A stretch of 64,000 nt of DNA from Pseudoxanthomonas sp. CF125 (lineage in GTDB: Bacteria > Pseudomonadota > Gammaproteobacteria > Xanthomonadales > Xanthomonadaceae). How positions within the stretch are numbered: the first letter of the stretch is position 1; each line of letters starts with the position of its first letter. A program made the position numbers and the translations under genes. The stretch is taken from contig NZ_FNLD01000001.1 of NCBI RefSeq assembly GCF_900104085.1, positions 1,532,331-1,596,330 on the forward strand, read 5' to 3'. Positions 19,465 through 27,909 of the stretch are shown piece by piece. The notes under the pieces are model-generated. The model was not told the DNA's origin, made no database searches, and was given only the letters and a program-made list of their open reading frames with translations.

Positions 19465-20271
19465 ATGAAACGCACCGCACTCGCACTGGTTGTTTCGCTT
19501 GCCGTCATGCCCTTCACCGCCATGGCGCACAAGGCTTGGCTGCAGCCCTCCGAAACCGTACTGGCCGGTGCCGATCCCTGGGTCACTGTGGACGCCGCGG
19601 TTTCCAACGACCTGTTCTATTTCAACCACGTGCCGCTGCCGCTGGAACGCCTGGCCATCACCGCGCCCGATGGCAGCAAGGTCGATGCGCAGAACGGGGC
19701 GACCGGCCAATACCGCAGCGTGTTCGACGTGCAGCTGAAGCAGCAAGGCACCTATCGCATCGCGATGGTCAACAGCGGCCTGTCCGCAAGCTGGGACGAA
19801 GGCGGCAAACCCAAGCGCTGGCGCGGTACTGCCGAAAAATTCGCCAGTGAAGTGCCGAAAGACGCCAAGGACCTGAAGGTCACACAATCGGTGGGCCGCG
19901 TGGAAACCTTCGTCACCAACGGTTCGCCCAACGACACCGCGCTGAAGCCGACCGGCGAAGGCATCGAGCTGGTACCGGTGACGCATCCCAACGATTTGTT
20001 TGCCGGCGAAGCGGCGAAGTTCAAGCTGCAGATCGACGGCAAGCCTGCAGCGGGTTTGGAATTGGAGATCGTGCGCGGCGGCACCCGTTACCGGAATGCG
20101 CAGGAAGAGATCAAGGTCAAGACCGACGCCAACGGCGAGTTCAGCGTGACCTGGCCGGAAGCGGGTATGTACTGGCTGGAAACCGCATCGGAAGACACCA
20201 AGACCTCCCTGCCCCAGGCCAAGCAACGTCGCCTGAGTTATGTGGCCACCCTGGAAGTGCTGCCGCAGTAA
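19465..20271 (+). CDS. DUF4198 periplasmic protein
   Basis: A 268-residue exported protein: signal peptide ending TAMAHKAW, an N-terminal domain with [20 protein letters not shown] and a C-terminal Ig-like strand set ([20 protein letters not shown]). This is the DUF4198 layout, a family found beside nickel, cobalt and iron uptake genes. His22 right after cleavage is conserved in the family and may bind metal. It follows DUF2271 by 60 bases in the same operon. The role is unknown; metal binding or support of the flavin carrier is possible. Confidence 0.8.
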   Translation: MKRTALALVVSLAVMPFTAMAHKAWLQPSETVLAGADPWVTVDAAVSNDLFYFNHVPLPLERLAITAPDGSKVDAQNGATGQYRSVFDVQLKQQGTYRIAMVNSGLSASWDEGGKPKRWRGTAEKFASEVPKDAKDLKVTQSVGRVETFVTNGSPNDTALKPTGEGIELVPVTHPNDLFAGEAAKFKLQIDGKPAAGLELEIVRGGTRYRNAQEEIKVKTDANGEFSVTWPEAGMYWLETASEDTKTSLPQAKQRRLSYVATLEVLPQ

Positions 20272-20284
20272 TCCCGGAAAAAGA

Positions 20285-20335
20285 CCGCCGCCCTCGCCTT
20301 GCCGATAAAAAGGCAGGATGCGCGGCGGCGATTTT
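20285..20335 (+). terminator. terminator-like hairpin between DUF4198 and apbE
   Basis: CCGCCGC (20285-20291) pairs with GCGGCGG (20322-20328), with a further imperfect inner stem, followed by TTTT at 20332. The T tract is short and the apbE start follows directly, so it may attenuate rather than stop transcription. Confidence 0.35.
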
Positions 20336-20337
20336 CG

Positions 20338-21327
20338 ATGACCATCGCCCCCGCAAACTACCCGCGAACATCGGCTTCCCTCCACACGTTGCATGGCCAA
20401 ACCATGGGCACGTCGTGGTGCGTGAAGCTGGTGGCATCGCCGCGCGCGGATCTGCATGCGATACACGCAGGAATACAGACGCGGCTGGATTGCGTGGTTG
20501 CGCAGATGAGCACCTGGGAAGAAGGTTCTGACATCAGCCGCTTCAATCGGGCCGCTGCGGGCATCTGGCAACGACTGCCGCCGGAGTTCTTCGCGGTGCT
20601 CGCCTGCGCAATGGAAACGGCGCGTGACAGCGACGGCGCTTACGACCCAACTATCGGAGCGCTGGTGGAAGCATGGGGGTTCGGCCCTGCGGAGGGCGGC
20701 TACGGCGTCCCCGACGAAAGCGAGCTGGCGTCGGCGCAGGCCGGCCTGGGCTGGCAGCGCGTCTCTCTGCGTCCGCAGGACATGAGCGCACTGCAGCCTG
20801 GCGGAGTTCGACTTGATCTCTCCGCCATCGCCAAGGGCTACGGCGTGGATCTGGTCGCCCGGCATTTGCGCGATACCGGTATCGCGGCGGCGTTGATCGA
20901 AGTCGGCGGCGAACTGTACGGCTACGGCCGCAAGCCCGACGGCGGACAGTGGCAAGTACTGGTGGAAGCAGCGCCCGACGCCGAGCCCGATGAAGAAGCG
21001 GCGTGCGTGATCGCGCTCGACGGCATTGCGGTGGCGACCTCGGGCGACCACTGGCACGCATTCGAACAGAATGGAACGCGCTATTCGCACACGCTGGACC
21101 CGCGCACCGGCAGGCCGGTCGAAACCGCCGCGGCGGCAGTCACCGTCGTCGCCGACGATGCCATGCACGCCGACGCGTGGGCGACGGCGCTGACGGTGAT
21201 GGGAGCCGAAGCCGGCTACCGGTTCGCGCAGCAACGAAGCATCGCGGCAAGATTTGTCGTGCGCGGCAGCGACCATGAATTGATCGAAAGCACGACCGAT
21301 GCCTTCCGCACGAGGCTTTCCGCGTGA
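20338..21327 (+). CDS. apbE: FAD:protein FMN transferase (ApbE)
   Basis: A 329-residue ApbE, which transfers FMN from FAD to a Ser or Thr in extracytoplasmic proteins using Mg2+. Seen: QTMGTSWCVKL at the start, MSTWEEGSDISRFN, RLDLSAIAKGYGVDLVA, EVGGELYGYGRKPDG, SHTLDPRTGRPV and the Mg-binding DDAMHADAWATALTVMG near the end. No signal peptide or lipobox is present from ATG 20338 or in the short upstream extension, unlike most ApbE proteins. The next gene starts within its stop codon. The DUF2271 protein two genes upstream is the likely substrate. Confidence 0.9.
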   Translation: MTIAPANYPRTSASLHTLHGQTMGTSWCVKLVASPRADLHAIHAGIQTRLDCVVAQMSTWEEGSDISRFNRAAAGIWQRLPPEFFAVLACAMETARDSDGAYDPTIGALVEAWGFGPAEGGYGVPDESELASAQAGLGWQRVSLRPQDMSALQPGGVRLDLSAIAKGYGVDLVARHLRDTGIAAALIEVGGELYGYGRKPDGGQWQVLVEAAPDAEPDEEAACVIALDGIAVATSGDHWHAFEQNGTRYSHTLDPRTGRPVETAAAAVTVVADDAMHADAWATALTVMGAEAGYRFAQQRSIAARFVVRGSDHELIESTTDAFRTRLSA

Positions 21328-22961
21328 GCGGCGGCATGGCCTCGCCTTCGCGCGCGTTCTGGGGAAATGCGGCATCGCTGGCGCTGCTGGCGCTGATCGC
21401 CGCCGGATTCTTCATGCTGCAGAGCGGCGACTGGTGGCCCGCAATGCCGCGCGCGGATCGCTGGATCGGCGCGGCGATTGCGTTGTGCGCTTATTCGCTG
21501 TTCTGTGCCGGACTGCTCTGGCAGTCTCGGACTCGCAAGATCAGCGACGATACTTCCAGCGCCACCAGCGGAGATTCGCCGGTATTGGTCGTGTATGCCA
21601 GCCAGACCGGCTTCGCGCAGCAGCTGGCCGAACGCAGCGCGGAGAACCTGCGCAGCTCGGGAGTTTCGGTGAAACTCCGGGCCATCGGCGAAGTCGACAG
21701 CGCCATGCTGGCCAACGCCGGACGCGTGCTTTTTGTCGCCAGCACCACCGGCGAAGGCGACCCGCCCGATCAGGCATTGGCTTTCGTGCGTGGCGCGATG
21801 GCGCAGCCCGCGGCATTGGAGAATCTGCGCTACGCAGTGCTGGCCTTGGGCGACCGTGAATACGAACATTTCTGCGGCTTCGGACACCAGTTGGATCGCT
21901 GGCTTCGGCAGCACGGCGCGCAGCCTCTCTTCGATATCGTCGAAGTCGACAATGCCGATGAAAGCGCACTGCGCCATTGGCAGCATCATCTTGGCCAGCT
22001 GGGCGGCGTAACCGATCTTCCCGATTGGACTCAGCCGAGTTACGAGCGATGGAAACTGCTCGAACGCCGCGAACTCAATCCGGGCAGCGTCGGCGGCGGT
22101 GCCTTCCACTTGGCGATCGCTCCGCCTACGGAGTCGAATCCCGCGTGGGTCGCCGGCGACATCGCCGAGATAGGCCCGCAGCACTCCTCCAAAACGGTTG
22201 CGGCTCTGCTGGATCAGGCCGGGCTTGTCGCCGATGCGCCCGTCGTGATCGACGGAAGGTCGCAGACGCTCGCCGAACTGCTGGCCCGCTCGCACCTGCC
22301 CGACATCGACGAAATCCGCGGCAAGGACGCGCAGACCATTGCCGAGGATCTGAAGCCGTTGCCGCACCGCGAATACTCCATTGCCTCGCTGCCCGGCGAT
22401 GGCAGTCTGCAGATCCTTCTGCGCCGGTTGCTGCGTCCCGATGGCACTCCCGGGATCGGCAGCGGCTGGCTGTGCGACTACGCGCCCGTCGGCGGCGAGA
22501 TCGCATTGCGCCTCCGCAGCAACCCCAACTTCCACGCGCCTGCCTCGGCCAAACCGATGATCCTGATCGGCAACGGCACCGGCATCGCCGGGCTGCGTGC
22601 GCATCTGAAGCAGCGCATCGCGGCCGGTTCGCAGCGCAACTGGCTGCTGTTCGGCGAACGCAACTCCGATCGCGATTTCTTCTATGGCGATGAAATACTG
22701 GAATGGCGAAATCGGGGCTATATCGAGCGCCTGGACCTAGCGTTCTCGCGCGACCAGGCCGAACCCGTCTACGTGCAGCAAAAGCTGCTAGCCGCCGCCG
22801 ATCCTTTGCGCGAATGGGTCGAAGCAGGCGCCTCGGTCTACGTCTGTGGCAGCCTCGCCGGCATGGCGCCTGGCGTGGACGGCGTGCTGCGACAGGTCCT
22901 GGGCGATGCGACAGTGGAAAGCATGCTGACGGAAGGCCGCTACCGCCGCGACGTATATTGA
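21324..22961 (+). CDS. membrane-anchored flavodoxin/NAD(P)H reductase
   Basis: A 545-residue diflavin reductase related to CysJ/sulfite reductase flavoprotein. Two N-terminal membrane helices (about 14-32 and 47-66) precede a flavodoxin domain (YASQTGFAQ at 91-99, TTGEGDPPD at 141-149), an FAD-binding domain (RxYS as REYS at 349-352, and GIGSGWLCDY) and an NAD(P) domain (MILIGNGTGIAGL, VYVCGSLAGM). It begins at a GTG overlapping the apbE stop. Such proteins occur with PepSY helices in iron uptake, where they feed electrons from NADPH through FAD and FMN to membrane heme. It probably powers ferric-siderophore reduction here. Confidence 0.85.
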   Translation: MSGGMASPSRAFWGNAASLALLALIAAGFFMLQSGDWWPAMPRADRWIGAAIALCAYSLFCAGLLWQSRTRKISDDTSSATSGDSPVLVVYASQTGFAQQLAERSAENLRSSGVSVKLRAIGEVDSAMLANAGRVLFVASTTGEGDPPDQALAFVRGAMAQPAALENLRYAVLALGDREYEHFCGFGHQLDRWLRQHGAQPLFDIVEVDNADESALRHWQHHLGQLGGVTDLPDWTQPSYERWKLLERRELNPGSVGGGAFHLAIAPPTESNPAWVAGDIAEIGPQHSSKTVAALLDQAGLVADAPVVIDGRSQTLAELLARSHLPDIDEIRGKDAQTIAEDLKPLPHREYSIASLPGDGSLQILLRRLLRPDGTPGIGSGWLCDYAPVGGEIALRLRSNPNFHAPASAKPMILIGNGTGIAGLRAHLKQRIAAGSQRNWLLFGERNSDRDFFYGDEILEWRNRGYIERLDLAFSRDQAEPVYVQQKLLAAADPLREWVEAGASVYVCGSLAGMAPGVDGVLRQVLGDATVESMLTEGRYRRDVY

Positions 22962-22989
22962 CCACCCAGAGGACCTGTCAGCCCACCCA

Positions 22990-23062
22990 TGTAGGAGCGG
23001 GCCATGCCCGCGAGCTTTTTGAGAGGAGAAGCAAGAGCTCGCGCGCATGGCCCGCTCCTACA
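22990..23062. repeat. REPIN-like inverted repeat (GTAGGAGC family)
   Basis: Left arm TGTAGGAGCGGGCCATGCCC plus GCGAGCT and right arm AGCTCGCGCGCATGGCCCGC plus TCCTACA pair around a short loop. The right arm overlaps the 3' end of hutD: the TAG at 23058-23060 (read on the minus strand) is the hutD stop codon. Confidence 0.85.
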
Positions 23063-23642
23063 AAAGCCTGAGCTTGATTGCTAATAACTCCCCGCCGCCT
23101 TCAAGCGCATAGCGCCCGCGTCCCTCTCCATCCGCCAGCAACGCGGTATCTCCTGCCCACAAGGGCGGCAGTTCCGAGGCCTGGTCGAATTGCGCCTGCC
23201 CCGCCAGCAGATGGATCGCCCAGGTCACTCCCGGCTCGGTGAAGAACAACATCGGCCCCACCAACGGGCGATGCAGCAACTCTGCGACCACGGCCTCGCG
23301 CCGCCACATCAGATTGAAATCGTGGGTAGGACCGTCCAGCAGTTCGCTACGCACTTCGCGCTCGCCCGCAAAACGGAGCCGGGCATGCGGCGGCGCCAGC
23401 TCGTGCACTTCTCCATCCGAGAAACGCAGACGCAGGCCATTGCCGCGTATCAGTACGAGCTCGCGGTCGATGCCGGGAAATACCGAAAACGGTCCGTCCT
23501 GTTCGATTTCCGCAATAGAAAGGCGCCAGTCCCACTCCCCTGTTTCCGGCATACGGATAATTTCGCGCGTCCAGCCGGTGCCGTTCTTCCATCTTTCGCG
23601 CCGGTACTCGTTGGCTGCGATGACCCGCGACTGGTGCGACAT
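23058..23642 (-). CDS. hutD: HutD/Ves family cupin protein
   Basis: A 194-residue HutD-type protein with a bicupin fold. Seen: RERWKNGTGWTREI at the N-terminus (the family's WxNGxGxTREI), DWRLSIAEIEQDGPFSVFPGIDRELVLIRG and LWAGDTALL. HutD accompanies histidine-use genes in pseudomonads, where it is thought to limit formylglutamate build-up; no hut genes are visible here, so the role is unclear. Its stop codon comes from the arm of a REPIN-like repeat. Confidence 0.85.
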   Translation of the reverse strand: MSHQSRVIAANEYRRERWKNGTGWTREIIRMPETGEWDWRLSIAEIEQDGPFSVFPGIDRELVLIRGNGLRLRFSDGEVHELAPPHARLRFAGEREVRSELLDGPTHDFNLMWRREAVVAELLHRPLVGPMLFFTEPGVTWAIHLLAGQAQFDQASELPPLWAGDTALLADGEGRGRYALEGGGELLAIKLRLL

Positions 23643-23687
23643 GCGTGTGCTTTCCCGTTCCTGTCCGGGACAAGTCTAAACCGGCCC

Positions 23688-23732
23688 AAAAGACATCGCC
23701 CGGCTGCACATCCTGTGTGCGGCCGGGCGATG
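23688..23732 (-). terminator. possible terminator downstream of comEA
   Basis: CATCGCCCGG (23694-23703) pairs with CCGGGCGATG (23723-23732), extended by GCACA/TGTGC inside. Read on the minus strand, the stem is followed by TCTTTTGG. It is well past the comEA stop and just upstream of hutD. Confidence 0.45.
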
Positions 23733-23738
23733 GTGACT

Positions 23739-23869
23739 TCCCTGTAGGCTTCCTGCCGATACCTGCGGCTTCCTGCCCCATTCCTTTGCGGACAACCAAG
23801 CCGGTTGTCTGCTTATAGGTACATCCCTGTAGGCGTCCTTGCCGAGTCCCCCTGGCTTCCTGCCCCCTT
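23739..23869. repeat. imperfect direct repeat downstream of comEA
   Basis: Two copies of an approximately 43-base unit beginning TCCCTGTAGGC and ending GGCTTCCTGCCCC lie at 23739-23783 and 23824-23869. Between them is a perfect 7-base hairpin GACAACC-AAGCC-GGTTGTC (23791-23809). No open frame makes sense here. Confidence 0.6.
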
Positions 23870-23916
23870 CGTCCCTGCAATGCTTCCTGCACAGGCCCGG
23901 ACGTGGGGATGTTCGA

Positions 23917-24258
23917 TCAGCGGCGCGCGACCGGCTTGGCCTTGGCGGCCGTGGCTGCGGCGGGCTTGCCCTGCGCCGGCGGCGTGCGGCCCAACTCGAT
24001 GCGGTCGCGGTTCTTTTCCACCGTTTTCAGGCCGATGCCTTTGACCATGGCCAACTCTTCAAGGCTTTTGAACGCACCGTTGGCCTTGCGGTAATCGACG
24101 ATGGCCTGTGCCTTGGCAGGACCGACATTGAGCAGCACCGCGTCGATGGCGGCCGCGTCAGCGGTGTTGATATTGACCTTGTCGGCGGCGGCATAGGCGG
24201 TGGTGGCCAGCAGCAGCGACAGGGCGAGGGATTTGAGAATGATGGCGAACGACTTCAT
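23917..24258 (-). CDS. ComEA-type helix-hairpin-helix DNA-binding protein
   Basis: A 113-residue exported protein with a signal peptide (cleavage near AYAAA) and two helix-hairpin-helix motifs: VNINTADAAAIDAVLLNVGPAKAQAIVDYR and LEELAMVKGIGLKTVEKNRDRI. ComEA-like proteins bind double-stranded DNA in the periplasm during natural transformation. The tail after residue 95 is Ala/Pro/Lys-rich. It stands alone between hutD and a divergent M20 peptidase. Xanthomonadaceae with type IV pili (pilT and pilU lie at 58-61 kb) often carry it. Confidence 0.85.
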   Translation of the reverse strand: MKSFAIILKSLALSLLLATTAYAAADKVNINTADAAAIDAVLLNVGPAKAQAIVDYRKANGAFKSLEELAMVKGIGLKTVEKNRDRIELGRTPPAQGKPAAATAAKAKPVARR

Positions 24259-24505
24259 GGCGACTCTCCTTGTGGCGTTGGGTTAGGTTCCGCCGGGGCC
24301 GGATTCCTGTCCGTCCGCCGGTGTGAACAGTCTCCGCTCCACCGCATGGCCAAAATATCGCCTTACTGCTGCCGGCGATGCCGGTGGAAGCCCTGTCGTG
24401 GCGTAGGAAAATTCTTACCCCTGGCTCTGCCCCTGGCTCCGCTTCAACGGCCGTCCACACGCACGGGCGTAGAATCGGCGCCCTTACAAAGGCTCTGGAG
24501 ACTCC

Positions 24506-25996
24506 ATGGATACCGCTAAGATCGACCGTTTCGTTTCCGGGTTGTGGGACGACGAAATCGTTCCGCAGCTGGTCGAATACATCCGCATCCCCAACAAGTC
24601 GCCGATGTTCGACAAGGACTGGGTAGCCCACGGCTACATGGACGATGCGGTCAAGCTGATGGAGGCCTGGGCGCGCAAACAGCCTATCCCCGGCATGATC
24701 CTGGAAGTGGTGCGGCTGGAAGGCCGTACCCCGCTGATTTTCATCGAGATCCCAGCTAGCGGCCCCGAAACCGGCGCCGATACCGTGCTTCTGTATGGAC
24801 ATCTGGACAAACAGCCCGAGATGACCGGCTGGGACAGCGGGCTCGGGCCGTGGATTCCGGTGCTCAAGGACGACAAGCTGTTCGGCCGCGGCGGCGCCGA
24901 CGACGGTTATGCGATCTTCGGGTCGCTGGCCGCGATCCAGGCGCTGCAGGAACAAGGCGTGCCCCATGCGCGCTGCGTGATCCTGATCGAGGCATGCGAG
25001 GAATCCGGCAGCTACGACCTGCCTGCCTACGTGGACCACCTGGCCGAACGCATCGGCAAGCCTTCCCTGGTGGTGTGCCTGGATTCGGGCTGCGGCAACT
25101 ACGACCAGCTGTGGTGCACCACTTCGCTGCGTGGCATGGCCGGCGGCAATTTCTCGGTCAAGGTGCTGTCCGAGGGCGTGCATTCCGGCGATGCCTCGGG
25201 CATCGTGCCGTCCAGCTTCCGCATCCTGCGCGAATTGATTTCGCGCCTTGAGGACGAAGCCACCGGGAAGATAAAGCCCGAAGGCCTGTTCGTGGACATT
25301 CCGCAGGAGCGCCGTGAGCAGGCCGCCAAGGTCGCCGGCGTGCTGGGCGAGGAGGTCTACAACAAATTCCCGTTCCTGCCTGGCATGCGGCCGATGTCCG
25401 AAGACCTGACCGAACTGGTGCTCAACCGCACCTGGCGCCCCGCCCTGTCGATCACCGGCGCCGACGGTTTGCCGCCGCTTGATTCTGCCGGCAATGTGCT
25501 GCGCCCGCAGACTGCGGTCAAGCTGTCGCTGCGCCTGCCGCCGACATTGGAAGGCAAGCGCGGCGGCGAGATCCTGAAGGAACTGCTGCTGCGCGATCCG
25601 CCGTATGGCGCTCAAGTCGAACTGGCGCTCGAAAAAGCATCCAGCGGCTGGAACGCGCCGGCGCTTTCGCCGTGGCTGTCCAACGCCATCGATGCCGCCT
25701 CGCTGGCCGCGTTCGGCAAGCCCGCGATGTACATGGGCGAAGGCGGCACCATTCCGTTCATGGGCATGCTGGGCGAAAAATTCCCCGGCGCCCAGTTCAT
25801 GATCACCGGCGTGCTGGGACCGCACTCCAATGCGCACGGCCCCAATGAGTTCCTGCACATCCCCATGGGCAAGCGGGTCACCGCCTGCGTGGCCAGGGTC
25901 ATCGCCGACCATCACGGCGCCAGCGTGCGCGGCGAAACCGCCGGCGTGGCCGCGGTGGCCGGCGGCGACCAGCATGGCGAGCACGGCTGCTGCTGA
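24506..25996 (+). CDS. M20 family metallopeptidase
   Basis: A 496-residue zinc exopeptidase of the M20 clan (dipeptidase/carboxypeptidase type). Seen: the metal-binding YGHLDKQPE (His99, Asp101), GRGGADDGYA (Asp132/133), the catalytic EACEESGS (Glu166, Glu167) and the C-terminal HGPNEFLHI His ligand. The dimerisation domain lies between. The last residues form a His/Cys-rich tail, GGDQHGEHGCC, beyond the usual fold. A CTGGAG ribosome site supports the ATG. No signal peptide, so cytoplasmic; the peptide substrate is unknown. Confidence 0.88.
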   Translation: MDTAKIDRFVSGLWDDEIVPQLVEYIRIPNKSPMFDKDWVAHGYMDDAVKLMEAWARKQPIPGMILEVVRLEGRTPLIFIEIPASGPETGADTVLLYGHLDKQPEMTGWDSGLGPWIPVLKDDKLFGRGGADDGYAIFGSLAAIQALQEQGVPHARCVILIEACEESGSYDLPAYVDHLAERIGKPSLVVCLDSGCGNYDQLWCTTSLRGMAGGNFSVKVLSEGVHSGDASGIVPSSFRILRELISRLEDEATGKIKPEGLFVDIPQERREQAAKVAGVLGEEVYNKFPFLPGMRPMSEDLTELVLNRTWRPALSITGADGLPPLDSAGNVLRPQTAVKLSLRLPPTLEGKRGGEILKELLLRDPPYGAQVELALEKASSGWNAPALSPWLSNAIDAASLAAFGKPAMYMGEGGTIPFMGMLGEKFPGAQFMITGVLGPHSNAHGPNEFLHIPMGKRVTACVARVIADHHGASVRGETAGVAAVAGGDQHGEHGCC

Positions 25997-26007
25997 ATCT
26001 GACAGCG

Positions 26008-26036
26008 GTGTGGCGGGCTGCTAATCTCCGCCACAC
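26008..26036. other. GC-rich hairpin between M20 peptidase and glsB
   Basis: GTGTGGCGG (26008-26016) pairs exactly with CCGCCACAC (26028-26036). There is no T tract, so it may mark RNA 3' ends or attenuate read-through into glsB rather than terminate. Confidence 0.4.
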
Positions 26037-26058
26037 CTAACCCAAAGGGGAGTGCGTA

Positions 26059-26349
26059 ATGGAAGGTCTGCTCGGTAGCGGTAGCTGGCTCTACATCATC
26101 TTCATCGGCTTGATCGTCGGTCTGCTCGCGCGTTTCCTCAAGCCCGGCAACGACGGCATGGGCATCATCCTGACCATCCTGCTGGGCATCGCCGGCGCGG
26201 TGCTCTCCAGCTTCATCGGCCAACAGATGGGCTGGTATGCGCCCGGACAGGCGGCAGGATTCATCGGCGCGCTGATCGGCGCCATCGTGATCCTGCTTGT
26301 CGTCGGCCTGTTCCGCGGCAAGAAGCGCGGTGGCCTGCCTCCGCGCTGA
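26059..26349 (+). CDS. GlsB/YeaQ/YmgE family stress membrane protein
   Basis: A 96-residue, very hydrophobic protein with three membrane segments and the family pattern of paired glycines (GLIVGLLARFLKPGNDGMG, GIAGAVLSSFIG, GALIGAIVILLVVGLF). It is a transglycosylase-associated/GlsB-type protein linked to general stress. An AAGGGGAG ribosome site lies 8 bases upstream. It ends at a bidirectional terminator shared with xanB. Confidence 0.88.
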   Translation: MEGLLGSGSWLYIIFIGLIVGLLARFLKPGNDGMGIILTILLGIAGAVLSSFIGQQMGWYAPGQAAGFIGALIGAIVILLVVGLFRGKKRGGLPPR

Positions 26350-26364
26350 CCGTTGCCCGTTCGC

Positions 26365-26404
26365 AAAAAAAACAGAACGCCCGCGCAAGCGGGCGTTCTG
26401 TTTT
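26365..26404. terminator. bidirectional terminator between glsB and xanB
   Basis: A 16-base stem (AAAACAGAACGCCCGC at 26369-26384 with its complement at 26389-26404), loop GCAA. An A run precedes and a T run ends it, so it can stop transcription from both convergent genes. Confidence 0.92.
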
Positions 26405-26427
26405 GGCGGCTTTTTAATTCTGGTCTA

Positions 26428-27834
26428 TCAGTTGCTGCGACCGTAGATATCGGAGTAGCGGACGATGTCGTCTTCGCCCAGGTAGGCGCCGGACTGCACC
26501 TCTACCAGCTCCAGCCATTCGGTGCCCGGATTCTCCAGGCGATGCTTCGCGCCGATCGGAATGTATGTGGATTGGTTTTCGAAAAGTTCGAACACATCGT
26601 TATCGCGGGTCACCCTTGCGATGCCCTTGACGATGATCCAATGCTCGGCGCGGTGCTTGTGCGACTGCAACGACAGCTGCGCGCCCGGTTTGACCTTGAT
26701 CCGCTTGACCTGATGGCGCGTACCCATGTCCACCGAATCGTAGCTGCCCCAGGGACGGTGCACTTCGCGATGAAGCACCGCCTGGCTGCGCTGTTCCTCT
26801 TTCAGCCGGGCGACCACTTGTTTCACTTCCTGCACCTTGTCCTTGTGCGCCACCAGCACCGCATCGTCGGTTTCCACCACCACGATATCGTCCACGCCCA
26901 CCAGCGCTACCAGGCGTTGCGCATAGGCATAACTGTTGCGGGTATCCACCGCGATCACATCGCCATGGTGGGAATTCCCGTCGGCGTCGTGCTCGGCCAC
27001 GTCCCACAGGGCCGACCAGCTGCCGACGTCGTTCCAGCCGATATCCACCGGCAGCACCATGGCATCGGCGGTCTTCTCCATCACCGCGTAGTCGATGGAA
27101 TCGGCCGGGCTGGCGGCGAAGGCTTCTTTGTCCAGACGGATGAAATCGCCGTCGCGCTGGGCGGAGTCGAACGCAAGGGTGACCGCCTCCACGATGTCCG
27201 GCCGGTACTTGCGCAGCTCCTCCAGATAACGGCTGGCGCGAAACAGGAACATGCCGCTGTTCCAGTAGTAGTTGCCCGCATCCAGGTACGACTGCGCCGT
27301 GGCCTGGTCCGGCTTCTCCACGAAGCGCAGCACTTTCTGCGGGCCGGTTCCCTGCTCGGACTGGATGTAGCCGAAACCGGTCTCCGGCGCGTCCGGCAGG
27401 ATGCCGAAGGTCACCAGCGCGCCTGCCTCGGCGACTGCGGCGACTTGCGCTACCGCATTGCGGAACGCATCCGGATCGCGCACCACGTGATCGGACGGCA
27501 GCACCAGCAGCAATGGGTCCTGGCCTCCGGCCAGCGCCTGCAAGGCAGCGGCCGCAATCGCCGGCGCAGTGTTGCGGCCCACCGGTTCAAGAATGATGGC
27601 CGGTACGGGCGCACCAATCTGGCGCAATTGTTCGGCCACCAGGAACCGGTGCTCCTCATTCGCCACTACTATCGGGACGGCACTGGCCAAGGGCGCCACC
27701 CGGCGCCAGGTGGCTTGCACCATGGTGTCGTCGCCGACCAGCGGCAAAAACTGTTTCGGGTAAGCCTCGCGCGATAATGGCCATAGGCGCGTGCCTGAAC
27801 CGCCAGACAACAAAACCGGCTGCAGAAGAGTCAT
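26428..27834 (-). CDS. xanB: mannose-1-phosphate guanylyltransferase / mannose-6-phosphate isomerase
   Basis: A 468-residue bifunctional enzyme of the XanB/AlgA type. It makes GDP-mannose (N-terminal nucleotidyltransferase) and interconverts fructose-6-phosphate and mannose-6-phosphate (C-terminal cupin). Seen: [20 protein letters not shown] (residues 10-29), FVEKPD and NYYWNSGMF in the first domain, then [32 protein letters not shown] and [12 protein letters not shown] in the cupin. GDP-mannose feeds exopolysaccharide and LPS sugars. It is divergent from amgK with a shared 75-base promoter space. Confidence 0.92.
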   Translation of the reverse strand: MTLLQPVLLSGGSGTRLWPLSREAYPKQFLPLVGDDTMVQATWRRVAPLASAVPIVVANEEHRFLVAEQLRQIGAPVPAIILEPVGRNTAPAIAAAALQALAGGQDPLLLVLPSDHVVRDPDAFRNAVAQVAAVAEAGALVTFGILPDAPETGFGYIQSEQGTGPQKVLRFVEKPDQATAQSYLDAGNYYWNSGMFLFRASRYLEELRKYRPDIVEAVTLAFDSAQRDGDFIRLDKEAFAASPADSIDYAVMEKTADAMVLPVDIGWNDVGSWSALWDVAEHDADGNSHHGDVIAVDTRNSYAYAQRLVALVGVDDIVVVETDDAVLVAHKDKVQEVKQVVARLKEEQRSQAVLHREVHRPWGSYDSVDMGTRHQVKRIKVKPGAQLSLQSHKHRAEHWIIVKGIARVTRDNDVFELFENQSTYIPIGAKHRLENPGTEWLELVEVQSGAYLGEDDIVRYSDIYGRSN

Positions 27835-27909
27835 GCATTTTTCTCGCTAGTCACGTGCGACGCAGTTTACCCTGTGGACCTTAACAGCCTTTTGACTTGG
27901 AAAAATCGA

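Noticed and set aside
19459..21375. A 638-codon minus-strand frame over DUF4198 and apbE
   Set aside because: Spans two genes with clear family motifs on the plus strand and crosses their boundary, as shadows do.
24158..25984. A 608-codon minus-strand frame over the M20 peptidase
   Set aside because: Complement of a gene with intact metal and catalytic motifs; product is His/Arg-rich low-information sequence.
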